NCBI GenBank assembly: GCA_001683845.1
Contig: LXQI01000012.1
Coordinates: 1 to 38,472 of the forward strand
Reading direction: 5' to 3'
DNA length: 38,472 nucleotides
Source of the DNA: Erythrobacter sp. ANT-B3C2
GTDB lineage: Bacteria > Pseudomonadota > Alphaproteobacteria > Sphingomonadales > Sphingomonadaceae
The position numbers and the translations under genes are program-made. The notes beneath the pieces are model-generated. The model worked only from the letters and a program-made list of their open reading frames with translations. It ran no database searches and was not told the DNA's origin. Below, piece by piece: positions 7,863 through 16,142 of this stretch (position 1 is the stretch's first letter; each line of letters begins with the position of its first letter).

Positions 7863-8621
7863 TCAGGGAGCGAGTCGTCCGTCGCTAACAGCCGTCGCTT
7901 CGAACGAAAACAGGATCTGCGGATCCGGACGGGGCACTTCTTGAACGATCTCGGGCGGCGCGAATTCGTACAGGAGGTGCTGGATAATCGCCCGACGCGC
8001 CGGCTTCTTGCGGTCGGCGCGGACGCAGTACCAGGGTGAAATCGGGGTATGGGTCCGGGCCAGCATGACGTCGCGGGCCGCAGAATAATCGCTCCATTTC
8101 TCCTGCGCCACCGCATCCATGTCGGACACCTTGAGCGCCTTCAGAGGGTTTGTGCGCCGGGCGTCAAGCCGCTTGGCCTGCTCCTCCTTGGAGATATCCA
8201 GCCAGATCTTCACCAGCTTGATCCCGCTCTCGACCATCATGCGCTCAAAATCGGGCGCATTGCGCAGGAAGTCGGACTGCGCGGCCTCGGATGAAAAACC
8301 CATCACCACCTCGACACCGGCGCGATTGTACCAGGAGCGGTTGAAGATCACGAACTCGCCGGCCGCGGGCAGGTGGGCGATGTAACGCTGGAAAAACCAC
8401 TGGCCCCCTTCGCGGTCGGAGGGTTTGGGCAGGGCCACCACGCGCGTGGAACGCACCGAGAGATGCTCGGTGATACGCTTGATGGCCCCGTCCTTGCCCG
8501 CACTGTCACGGCCTTCCAGCACCAGGACGGTGCGCTGGCCCGAGCTGGCCGCCGCCTGCTGGGTTTTCACAAGAGCCAGCTGCAGCTGCTCAAGCTCGGA
8601 CAGGTCGTCCTCCTCCTCCAT
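7863..8621 (-). CDS. ppk2: polyphosphate kinase 2 family protein
   Basis: This 252-residue single-domain PPK2 transfers phosphate between polyphosphate and nucleotides in the cytoplasm. Walker A is visible as EGRDSAGKDGAIKR (36-49), followed by the family block FNRSWYNRAGVE (93-104) with the conserved N-R-S-W-Y core. KIWLDISKEEQ and the lid-like RRTNPLKALKVSDMD follow. Two adjacent ATGs occur at 8624 and 8621. The second has the better spacing from AGAGGAG. The length fits one-domain PPK2 enzymes of about 30 kDa. Substrate preference (NDP or NMP) cannot be told. It stands alone, 78 bp downstream of the glutaminase remnant on the same strand. Confidence 0.92.
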   Translation of the reverse strand: MEEEDDLSELEQLQLALVKTQQAAASSGQRTVLVLEGRDSAGKDGAIKRITEHLSVRSTRVVALPKPSDREGGQWFFQRYIAHLPAAGEFVIFNRSWYNRAGVEVVMGFSSEAAQSDFLRNAPDFERMMVESGIKLVKIWLDISKEEQAKRLDARRTNPLKALKVSDMDAVAQEKWSDYSAARDVMLARTHTPISPWYCVRADRKKPARRAIIQHLLYEFAPPEIVQEVPRPDPQILFSFEATAVSDGRLAP

Positions 8622-8699
8622 CATCGCTCCTCTCTCATTTACGGCGCGCAATCTTTGGGCCCATAAAGCAGGTCCACCCCCGGGCCGACACCTGCAAGT

Positions 8700-9742
8700 T
8701 CAATCTGTCAGCATCGGCGGGCCGAACACCGACCAGCCGGTCCGGTCGCAGATCATCTCCAGCGCCCGCACGCCGAGCATGCTGTTGCCGTGCTGATCGA
8801 GATTGGGCGACCAGACCGCGATCGAAGCCGTGTCCGGCACGATGGCGAGGATGCCGCCGCCCACCCCGCTTTTGGCAGGAATGCCCACCCTCAGGGCGAA
8901 ATCGCCCGAAGCATCGTATGGCCACAGGTCATCATCAATGCGAGCACCTGGCGGTGCCGGCGGGCGGTCGTATCGGCCTGTTCGTCGTCCGGAGCACGGC
9001 GCGTGGCGGTGAACGGGAGCCCGGCTAGCGCCAGGCTGCGACAATCCAGCGTGATGGAACATTGGTGAATGTATGCCTCCATCACCTCAGTCGGATCGCA
9101 GGCAAGGTTGCCGTGGTGCCGCATGAAGCTCATCAGCGCTCGGTTGAGGTCGCCCCCCTCGCGCTCCTCCACGAGCAGCTCCTCGTCGATGCGGATGTGG
9201 TCCAATCCGGCGCGTCGGCGCACCTCCTCGGCCACGGCGCTCGTCTGCCAACCGTCCGCCAGCCGCTCCACCAGAACGTCCACCGTCACCAGCGCGCCGG
9301 CATTGACGAAGGGGTTGCGGGGAATGCCATCGGTCCGCTCGAGATCGACAATCGAGTTGAAGGGATCGCCCGATGGCTCGCGGCCGACTCGCTTGAACAG
9401 GCTGTCGCCGATCTCGGTCAGCGCCATGTCGAGCGCGAACAGCTTGGAGATGCTCTGGATGGGAAAGCCGATCTCCGCGTTTCCTCCGGTCAAAAGCTCG
9501 CCATTGGGGAGGGCCACGGCCATCCCGAACGGACCGGGCGCGGAGCCTTTGGTCTTGCCATCTCCCGCAGCCTCGATCGTCGTAGCGTCGCGCTCGATGG
9601 TCGCGGCAACATCGCGGACGATGTCGGTGAGCGCGCGCATGCGGCCGGTCAGAGGCAAGCCCGTCATGCGCCGGGCCCGCTTGCGCGAGCCACTGGAATG
9701 ATCGGAACGTACGAGCGGAATGGTGGAGCGCGGGTCATTCAT
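8700..9742 (-). pseudogene. glsA: glutaminase with single-base frameshift
   Basis: This is a serine-dependent glutaminase (L-glutamine to L-glutamate and ammonia). The N-terminal part, from ATG 9742, shows FPIQSISKLFALDMAL with the SxxK catalytic pair, then GDPFNSIVDLE and NPFVNAGALV. The frame reads ...LALMMTCGH and then stops at 8891. The rest of the family ([29 protein letters not shown]) continues in another frame to 8700. Comparing the two, one base is missing around 8919-8920, between the Gly codon GGC and TAC-GAT. If real, the C-terminal AKSGVGGG segment is lost and the enzyme is dead. It follows the acidic amino-acid symporter on the same strand, which fits a glutamate-centred operon. 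A sequencing error is the main alternative. Confidence 0.85.
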
Positions 9743-9875
9743 GGCCTCGTGCGCCACGGAACGGCGCGATGGATCAATGGTGGAAGCGAGGCAGCGGTGC
9801 GGATGTTCCGCGAAGATCAACAGGATCCATCCGGCGATTGCGCCCGTCCGCCAGCTGGAGGCTCGACCATGAAGA

Positions 9876-11168
9876 TCATTGAGACTGACTGCTCGGCGCC
9901 AGCTCGGCGCTGTCCGGTGGAGCCGGTCTGTCGCGGGCGCTCTCGTCCATGGTCCCACCCTCCCACCGGGCGACGCAGGCGGTTACCGTGAGGTTGGCGC
10001 TGGCGCTGGCGACGGTGCGGGTCATGTCGAGCAGCCGGTCGAAGGGCAGGACGAAGCCGATCACCAGTGCGGTCTGCTCGGGCGATACGCCGACCGAGGC
10101 GAGCACCGCGGCCAGCATGAAAAGCGAGGCGGAGGGGATCGGCGCGGTGCCGAAGGCCGCCAGTGCGCCCGTCAGCAGAACCATCAGCAACATCGCCGCA
10201 TCGGGCTCAACCCCAAGTGCCTGCAGGCTGAAGATGCTGAGCAGGCCGACATACATCGCGGTACCGTCCTTGCCGATGCTGGCGCCGATCGGCAGCACGG
10301 TGGAGGCCACGCCGCGGTCGATCTTCATCTTCTCGATTGCCACGCGCAAGGCGACCGGCAGCGTCGCGGCAGAGGAAGCGGTCGCCAGCGCCACCGCCAG
10401 CGCATCGAGCGCAGCGCGGTAGAACCGGCCGAGCGGACGGCGCGCGACCAGCACGATCAGCGGCACATGTACCAAGACGATCTGCACCAAGACGCCGATC
10501 ACCACGGCCAGCGCCAGCAAGCCGACATTGGCGAACACCGCAACGCCGTTCTGCGCCACGGCGGTCGCCATCAGCGCGAAAACGCCGAACGGCGTTAACT
10601 CCATCACCAGCCCGACAAGGCGGAACAGCACCCGGGCGATCGATTGCAGCATCCGCGCGACCGGGCGGCCCTCTTCCCCCGCCAGCACCACCGCACAGCC
10701 AAAGGCCATGGCGAAGAAGATGATCGCCAGCATGTCGCCCGCGACCAGCGCCTCGACGATATTGACCGGCACGATGCCTACGAGCTGGTCGTAGAGCGAT
10801 GTCGGCTCGCCCAGCGGATAAGCCTCGCCGCTGCCAATCGGCGCGCCCACGCCCGGCTGCACCAGCAGCGCGGTGACGATGCCGATGCTCACTGCGCAGG
10901 CCGTGGTCGCCGCGAACAGGCCGATCGTGCGCACCCCGACCGAGCCGAGCCGCTGCGGATCCGCGAGCGCGGTTACGCCCGAGATGATGGCAACGAAGAC
11001 GATTGGCACCACCAGCATGCGGATCAGGCGCAGGAAGATTTCGCCGATAAAAGCGATGTACGGGGCCGCGGAGGGCCACAGCAGACCGAGCAGCACGCCG
11101 CCGGCGAGGCCCACCAGCACGCGGCGCCACAGCACGATGGCCTGCCAGCGGCGGAACAATGCCCTCAT
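9876..11168 (-). CDS. dicarboxylate/amino acid:cation symporter (DAACS family)
   Basis: This 430-residue inner-membrane symporter is of the GltP/GltT/DctA type with about eight transmembrane helices and two re-entrant loops. HP1 is ATASSAATLP (262-271). The TM7 motif is GKDGTAMY (299-306), where the usual Asn of NMDGT is Gly. HP2 is FGTAPIPSAS. TM8 reads DRLLDMTRT, keeping the Asp (D381) and Arg (R384) that in GltPh-type carriers bind acidic amino acids. This favours glutamate or aspartate over plain dicarboxylates. The Na+-site Asp further along TM8 is Asn392, as in some bacterial relatives. The gene is 33 bp downstream of the dgcA-like gene, so it is probably co-transcribed and may import D- and L-glutamate. 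Confidence 0.92.
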   Translation of the reverse strand: MRALFRRWQAIVLWRRVLVGLAGGVLLGLLWPSAAPYIAFIGEIFLRLIRMLVVPIVFVAIISGVTALADPQRLGSVGVRTIGLFAATTACAVSIGIVTALLVQPGVGAPIGSGEAYPLGEPTSLYDQLVGIVPVNIVEALVAGDMLAIIFFAMAFGCAVVLAGEEGRPVARMLQSIARVLFRLVGLVMELTPFGVFALMATAVAQNGVAVFANVGLLALAVVIGVLVQIVLVHVPLIVLVARRPLGRFYRAALDALAVALATASSAATLPVALRVAIEKMKIDRGVASTVLPIGASIGKDGTAMYVGLLSIFSLQALGVEPDAAMLLMVLLTGALAAFGTAPIPSASLFMLAAVLASVGVSPEQTALVIGFVLPFDRLLDMTRTVASASANLTVTACVARWEGGTMDESARDRPAPPDSAELAPSSQSQ

Positions 11169-11201
11169 TGCAAGACCATTACGCGCGCTCGAAGCATCCG
11201 G

Positions 11202-12218
11202 CTAACCCATTTGCATCGGGTTTGCGCCGCCCCAGAAACCGGGTTGCGGAGGCAATAAAAAACCGCCGCTCTCGCCGACCCCGCCCGCCCGGTCGGCGGC
11301 GAGCCACAGGGGCCCGTCCAGATCCACCAGGTCGCTGCCGACCGCCTTGGCAAAGGCGAGTGCTGGAGCGATGGAGAGCGAGGTGGAGATCATGCAGCCG
11401 GTCATCACCGAAAGCCCGCGCGCCTTCGCCGCCTCTGCCAGTTCCAGCGCGGCAGTAAGGCCGCCGGTCTTGTCCAGCTTGACGTTCACGATGGAATAGC
11501 CGCCCGGAAGGTCGGCAAGATCGGCGGCCGTGTGGATGCTTTCGTCCGCCGCGATCGGCACGGCGGAAGCGAAGCCCTCCAGCGCGCGATCATCGCCGGC
11601 GGGAAGCGGCTGTTCCAGACAGTCGACCCGCAGTTCGACCAGCAGCTCCTGCAGACCCGCCAGTTCCGCCATGGTCCAGCTCTCGTTGGGGTCGACGATC
11701 AGGCGCGGGGAGGGGGCGGCTTCGCGTACGGCGCGCAGTTGAGCCATCGGGTTGCTGCGGTCGACCTTGACCTTGATCAGCGGGACCTGTGCCAGCGCGC
11801 TCGCGGCGTGGGCCATTCGCTCGGGCTCGTCGAGGCCGACCGTCAGCGCGGTGGCGAGGGGGCCGGCAGCGTCGGCAAGGCCCAGGGCGGCACCGATGCT
11901 GGAGCCAGCGAGGCGCAGTTCCAGGTCCCACAGCGCGCAGTCCACCGCGTTGCGCGCTGCGCCCGGCGGCATCGCCGCCAGCAGATCGGTCCGGCCCGCG
12001 CCGCTTTCCAGCAGGCCGCGCTGCGCCTCGATCGCAGCGATGGTCTCTCCGATGCTCTCGCGGTAGCGCGGGTAGGGGATGCCCTCTCCCCGGCCGGTGA
12101 GGTCGCCCTGCGAAAGGGTGACGGTCACCACTTCGGCGCAGGTCTTGATCCCGCGCGAGATGCGGAAGGGCCGTTCGAGCGGGAAGGCCTCTGCCTGCAG
12201 GGTCAGGGACCGGGTCAC
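11202..12218 (-). CDS. dgcA: enolase-superfamily epimerase, probable N-acetyl-D-glutamate racemase (DgcA type)
   Basis: This 338-residue protein belongs to the muconate-lactonizing/dipeptide-epimerase branch of the enolase superfamily. The K-x-K catalytic pair is K149/K151 (LIKVKVD). Metal ligands are D176 (VDPNES), E202 (CLEQPL) and D225 (ADESI). The opposite catalytic lysine is K247 in NVKLDKTGG, and a DLDGP element lies near the end. On motifs alone it would be called L-Ala-D/L-Glu epimerase. Because its GTG start overlaps the stop of a DUF1611/DgcN gene (GTGA), the DgcN-DgcA pathway is the better fit: N-acetyl-D-glutamate racemised to N-acetyl-L-glutamate. No signal peptide, so cytoplasmic. 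Confidence 0.8.
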   Translation of the reverse strand: MTRSLTLQAEAFPLERPFRISRGIKTCAEVVTVTLSQGDLTGRGEGIPYPRYRESIGETIAAIEAQRGLLESGAGRTDLLAAMPPGAARNAVDCALWDLELRLAGSSIGAALGLADAAGPLATALTVGLDEPERMAHAASALAQVPLIKVKVDRSNPMAQLRAVREAAPSPRLIVDPNESWTMAELAGLQELLVELRVDCLEQPLPAGDDRALEGFASAVPIAADESIHTAADLADLPGGYSIVNVKLDKTGGLTAALELAEAAKARGLSVMTGCMISTSLSIAPALAFAKAVGSDLVDLDGPLWLAADRAGGVGESGGFLLPPQPGFWGGANPMQMG

Positions 12219-13255
12219 CGCGTCGCTCCGGCCAAGGCGGCGACGGAGAGAGGATATTCCACCAGCAGGCGATCGAGGATCGGCTCCACGCCCATGCGGA
12301 ACGGATCGGTGCAGGGCAGTCCGAATGCATCGGCCATTCGGCGGCACAGCGCCAGCGCCTCGGTTTCCTCCAGCGACGAGGTGTTGAGCGCCAGGCCGAT
12401 CGCGCGCACGGCGGGGCTGGTCAGCCGGGCGACCGCGAGATTGGCCGCGAGGCAGGTGGCCAGATTGGGCGGCTCCCGATCGCTGAGCCCGCGCATCAAT
12501 CGGCGTGACGGATCGTGGCACATCACGATCGCATCGGGCTGCGCACCGTGCAGCAAGCCGGTCGAAACGCCGGCGAAAGCAGGGTGGAACAGCGAGCCCT
12601 GGCCTTCGATCAGATCCCACCCATCATCGTGGCGCGTCGGCGATAGCTGCTCGATCGCGCCGGCGATGAAATCGGCCGGCACTGCGTCGAGCGGGACGCC
12701 GCTGCCGGCGATCAGGATGCCGGTCTGCCCGGTGGCGCGAAAGTCACAGGCGATCCCGCGCTTCGCCATGGCGCGCTGGAGGCACAGGGTGGTGTACATC
12801 TTGCCCACCGAACAATCGGTCCCCACGGTCAGCAGGCGCTTGCCGGGGCGCTTGCTGCCGGTGCCGGTGGGCAGGCCCGGCGGTGGATCGCGCACGTCGT
12901 GCAGCAGGCGCCCGGTGCGCGCGGCGGTTTCGGCCAGCAGCGGCTCGTCTTTCAGGCGCTGGTGCAGGCCCGAGGCAATGTCGAGCCCCGCCTCCATCGC
13001 GCGGGCGGCATCGCGAACGACGGCCGGATCGAGCATGCCGCCCGAATTGGCGATGCCGAGCACCAATGTCCGGGCACCGGCCGTGACCGCCTCCGCAAAG
13101 GACAAGCGCGGCAGGCCCAGCGTCAGCGGGCAGGCATCGTCGCGGAACTCGCCGAGGCAGATCTCCGGGCGGAACACGGCGAGGCCGCGCGCGGTCTTGA
13201 TCCCGATCTCGTCATCCGCATGGCCGAGATACAGCAAGTATGGGGTGGCAATCAT
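12215..13255 (-). CDS. dgcN: DUF1611 family protein, probable D-glutamate N-acetyltransferase (DgcN type)
   Basis: This 346-residue cytoplasmic protein matches the DUF1611 family. It opens PYLLYLGHADDEIGIKTARG as in DgcN proteins, which is why the ATG at 13255 is preferred to the GTG at 13288. A P-loop-like VGTDCSVGKMYTT (144-156) begins the second domain, followed by TGQTGILIAG and IEGQGSLFHPAFAGVS (216-231). Known DgcN enzymes acetylate D-glutamate with acetyl-CoA, after which DgcA racemises the product. The neighbouring racemase gene starts inside its stop codon, and a LysR gene lies 94 bp upstream on the same strand. The D-glutamate role is inferred from family and context; older databases call this family a hypothetical or NAD-dependent epimerase-like protein. 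Confidence 0.82.
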   Translation of the reverse strand: MIATPYLLYLGHADDEIGIKTARGLAVFRPEICLGEFRDDACPLTLGLPRLSFAEAVTAGARTLVLGIANSGGMLDPAVVRDAARAMEAGLDIASGLHQRLKDEPLLAETAARTGRLLHDVRDPPPGLPTGTGSKRPGKRLLTVGTDCSVGKMYTTLCLQRAMAKRGIACDFRATGQTGILIAGSGVPLDAVPADFIAGAIEQLSPTRHDDGWDLIEGQGSLFHPAFAGVSTGLLHGAQPDAIVMCHDPSRRLMRGLSDREPPNLATCLAANLAVARLTSPAVRAIGLALNTSSLEETEALALCRRMADAFGLPCTDPFRMGVEPILDRLLVEYPLSVAALAGATR

Positions 13256-13349
13256 CGGGCGCGCACTCGCTCCGCTGGGAAAAACCACTGTCTAGCGCCG
13301 GCGGCGATGGCGCCCAAGACGGTCACCTGCACGCGGCCATAGCACCCGG

Positions 13350-14234
13350 CTATATGCCGTCGATCACCTCCGACAGCAGGGCGAGGAAATCCAGCGCAGC
13401 CTGCGAGGGTGGGCGCGATTGGAGGTGGACCGCGTTAATGTTGAAGGTGAGTGCGGGTTGCAGCGGTCGGCTGGCGAGGCCCGCCGCCAGCGGTGAGGCG
13501 GCGGTAAAATTGTCGACGATCGCCATGCCCACGCCCGCCCCCACCAGCGCAGCCGCTACATAATAGGTGCGCGCGGAGACCACCTCGCGCAGCTCGATGC
13601 CGTGGCGCGTCAGCTCGGTGGCCAGCAGCCGGCCGATTGGGCCGTTCTGCACCGGGCTGATGAAGCCGTGTTCGACAAGATCGCGCAGGTGCAGGCGGGG
13701 CGGCGCATCGGGGAAATCCTGCTGGCGGAACAGGACGACGAGCTCGCCCTCGCCGATCACCTGGTGAGTGACGGGCGCGCCCGGCGGCACCTCGAAGCTG
13801 ATGGCGATATCGGTCTCGCGTTCGTAGAGCTTGCGGACCATCTCGTCATGGTGGAGCGTCTGCAGGTCGAACAGGATCTCGGCCCGCCCGGCCATGAACC
13901 GCGCCACCGCCCGCGGCAACGCGCCGAGCCCCAGCGAGGGCAAGGCGGAGATCTGCAGCAAGCTGCCCTGCCCCTGGCGGAGATTGTGGCACGCCTGCCG
14001 CAGCGAGCGCACGCGATCCTGGATGTCGGACACCTCGCCGAACAGCGTGCGCGCATCCTCGGTGGGGATGAGGCGCCCCTTGACCCGCTCGAACAGCGCC
14101 AGGCCCAGCGATTTTTCGGCATGCCGCAGGACCTTCGTGACCGAAGGCTGCGACACGTTGAGCGCCCGCGCCGCCGCGCTGACCGAGCCCTGCAGGTAGA
14201 CGGCGTGGAAGATCTCGATCTGGCGCAGGTTCAT
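13350..14234 (-). CDS. LysR-family transcriptional regulator, probable regulator of the D-glutamate operon
   Basis: This 294-residue regulator starts at ATG 14234 (GGAAC upstream). Residues 1-60 form the winged helix-turn-helix (MNLRQIEIFHAVYLQGSVSAAARALNVSQPSVTKVLRHAEKSLGLALFERV, quoted by family pattern only in part: AARALNVSQPSVTKVL is the recognition unit). The remainder is the substrate-binding domain, with DIAISFEVPPG and VSARTYYVAAALVGAGVGMAIVD. Length is normal. It precedes dgcN on the same strand and is divergent from the D-aminoacylase, the classic LysR position for control of both flanks. A regulator named DgcR has this role in known dgcN-dgcA clusters; identity with it is inferred from position. 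Its ligand may be D-glutamate or an N-acyl derivative. Confidence 0.9.
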   Translation of the reverse strand: MNLRQIEIFHAVYLQGSVSAAARALNVSQPSVTKVLRHAEKSLGLALFERVKGRLIPTEDARTLFGEVSDIQDRVRSLRQACHNLRQGQGSLLQISALPSLGLGALPRAVARFMAGRAEILFDLQTLHHDEMVRKLYERETDIAISFEVPPGAPVTHQVIGEGELVVLFRQQDFPDAPPRLHLRDLVEHGFISPVQNGPIGRLLATELTRHGIELREVVSARTYYVAAALVGAGVGMAIVDNFTAASPLAAGLASRPLQPALTFNINAVHLQSRPPSQAALDFLALLSEVIDGI

Positions 14235-14264
14235 CGTGGTGGTTCCGCGGGGATAAGAGCGATC

Positions 14265-14277
14265 ATTGCCGTGCAAT
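14265..14277. promoter_or_regulatory. candidate LysR operator, ATTGC-CGT-GCAAT
   Basis: A perfect 13-bp inverted repeat (5-bp arms, 3-bp centre; six-bp arms if the flanking A/T-rich bases are relaxed) lies in the 182-bp region shared by the lysR gene and the divergent D-aminoacylase gene, 31 bp upstream of the lysR start. Position and symmetry suit a LysR recognition site, although the strict T-N11-A form is not obvious. Confidence 0.45.
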
Positions 14278-14416
14278 TATGGCCGGCCGGCTGCACGGGG
14301 GTGGACCTGGGGGCGCTGATCGGGAAGTCTGCACCGTCGGCATCGCCTTTCTTGCCGGCCGGGCGAGGGCGGACGGGCGATCCCAGGCGCGCTCGCTGCG
14401 CGGAAAAGGATGATCC

Positions 14417-16069
14417 ATGCTGCTCCCATTCCCTGTGCGCCGCCGGACCCGGCATCTTCGCGGGCTGGCGCTCGCCATCTGTCTTGCCGGGCTGGGCGCG
14501 GGATGCGCGCTGATTGCCCCGCCGCCTGCCGGTGCATCGGCCGATATGGGCGAGGTCGACACGCTGATCACCGGCGGGCTGGTGCACGACGGCAGCGGTG
14601 CCGCGCCCGCAGAGGGCGACGTGGCGATCCGCGGCGACCGGATCGTCTATATCGGCCCACCCCGACCGGTGATCGCCGCGCGGGTGATCGACGCGACGGG
14701 GATGATCGTTGCGCCCGGCTTTATCGACCCGCATACCCATGCGGACATCTTCCTGCGGGCGCCCGAGCGGGCGGACCGGCTCAATCTGGCGTGGCTGGCG
14801 CAAGGGGCGAGCACGGTGGTGATCGGCGTCGATGGTGGGGGCACGCCCGATGTCGCCGAGGATGCGGCCCGGCTGGGGGCGGCGGGGATCGGCACCAATG
14901 TGGTGCCCTTCGTGGGCTTCGGGGCGATCCGCACCCGGGTGCTGGGCGACAGCGCCCGCGCGCCCGCGCCCGGCGAGCTGGCGGCGATGCAGGCGCTGGC
15001 CGTCAAGGCGATGTGCGAAGGCGCGACCGGGTTTTCGACCGGGCTGTTCTACGCGCCGCAGAGCTTCGCGGATACCGACGAGGTGATCGCCATCGCGCGC
15101 GAGGCGGGGCAGCGGGGCGGGCTCTACGATACGCACCAGCGGGACGAATCCTCCTATTCGATCGGTCTGCTGGCTTCCACGCAGGAGGCGATCCGGATCG
15201 GCGAGGAGGCCGGGATGCCTGTGCATATCGCGCATATCAAGGCGTTGGGCGTGGATGTGCACGGGCTGGCGCCGCAGGTGATCGCGCTGGTGGAGGCGGC
15301 GCGCACGCGCGGGACCAGGGTGACGGCCGACCAATATCCATGGCTCGCCTCCGGCTCCAGCCTCGATGCTGCGCTGCTGCCGGGCTGGGCGGTCGATGGC
15401 GGGAGCGCGGCGCTGCTGGAGCGGCTCGACCGGCCGGAGACGGCGGCGCGGATCCGCGGCGAGATGGCGGAGAATATGCGTCGCCGGGGCGGTGCGGAAA
15501 CGTTCCTGCTGACCGCCCGCGATCGGGAGTGGAGCGGGCGCACGCTGGCGCAGATGGCGCAAGGATGGGGCGTCGATCCGGTCGCGGCGGCATTGCGCAT
15601 CATCCGCCAATCGGCGGGAGGGGCGGGGCGGGGCACCACGATTGCCTCGTTCAACATGGCGGAGGTGGATGTGGAGGCGTTCATGCGCGAGCCCTGGGTG
15701 CTGACCGCATCGGACGGGTCGCTGGGCCATCCGCGGATGTTCGCGACCTATCCGGAAAAGTACCGCCGCTATGTGGTGGAGCGCGGTACGATCGACCTGG
15801 CGCGCTTCATCCGCCAATCGACCGGCGCGGTGGCGGATACGCATGGCATTGCGGAGCGCGGCTATCTGCGGCCCGGCTATTTCGCCGACGTGCTGGTGTT
15901 CGACCCGCAGAATTTCGCCCCGCGCGCGACCTACCTGGAGCCGACGCAGCCCGCCATCGGGGTGCGCGCACTGTTCGTCAATGGCGTGCTCGCGCTGGCG
16001 GATGGCCGGGCGACGGGCGAGGCCGCCGGGCGCGTGCTGCTGCGCCCGGCGCCGCAGGGCTGCCCCTAG
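14417..16069 (+). CDS. N-acyl-D-amino-acid deacylase (D-aminoacylase), lipoprotein
   Basis: This 550-residue amidohydrolase-superfamily enzyme hydrolyses N-acyl-D-amino acids to the D-amino acid and carboxylate. PGFIDPHTHAD (100-110) gives H106 and H108. H240 (DTHQRDE) and H273 (HIAHIKALG) fill the later metal positions, and D433 in TASDGSLGHPR is the catalytic Asp. Where well-studied D-aminoacylases carry a metal-bridging Cys (GNCG), this one reads VIGVDGGG, so metal binding may differ. The N-terminus is a signal peptide ending in the lipobox LGAGC (C30), so the enzyme should be a periplasm-facing lipoprotein. AAGGA precedes the ATG by eight bases. It is divergent from the LysR-dgcN-dgcA cluster, which suggests shared control and supply of D-glutamate or similar. 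Confidence 0.88.
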   Translation: MLLPFPVRRRTRHLRGLALAICLAGLGAGCALIAPPPAGASADMGEVDTLITGGLVHDGSGAAPAEGDVAIRGDRIVYIGPPRPVIAARVIDATGMIVAPGFIDPHTHADIFLRAPERADRLNLAWLAQGASTVVIGVDGGGTPDVAEDAARLGAAGIGTNVVPFVGFGAIRTRVLGDSARAPAPGELAAMQALAVKAMCEGATGFSTGLFYAPQSFADTDEVIAIAREAGQRGGLYDTHQRDESSYSIGLLASTQEAIRIGEEAGMPVHIAHIKALGVDVHGLAPQVIALVEAARTRGTRVTADQYPWLASGSSLDAALLPGWAVDGGSAALLERLDRPETAARIRGEMAENMRRRGGAETFLLTARDREWSGRTLAQMAQGWGVDPVAAALRIIRQSAGGAGRGTTIASFNMAEVDVEAFMREPWVLTASDGSLGHPRMFATYPEKYRRYVVERGTIDLARFIRQSTGAVADTHGIAERGYLRPGYFADVLVFDPQNFAPRATYLEPTQPAIGVRALFVNGVLALADGRATGEAAGRVLLRPAPQGCP

Positions 16070-16074
16070 CGGCG

Positions 16075-16133
16075 GCGAGCGTGGGAAGGCGGCCAGGGCG
16101 GGCGCCGGGGTAGATTGGCGCCCTCCCGCTCGC
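16075..16133. terminator. nested hairpin between convergent genes
   Basis: GGGCGCC at 16100-16106 pairs perfectly with GGCGCCC at 16117-16123 around a 10-base loop. An outer GCGAGCG (16075-16081) pairs with CGCTCGC (16127-16133). A T-containing tail (CTTCTTT) follows on the plus strand. It sits between the stops of the deacylase and the receptor, so it can serve both directions. Confidence 0.65.
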
Positions 16134-16142
16134 GCGCTTCTT

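Noticed and set aside
11532..13295. 587-codon plus-strand open frame opposite dgcA and dgcN
   Set aside because: Spans two real genes in antisense and has no recognisable protein features.
14231..15844. 537-codon minus-strand open frame opposite the D-aminoacylase
   Set aside because: Antisense shadow; Arg/His/Pro-rich, no domains, while the plus strand shows clear catalytic motifs.
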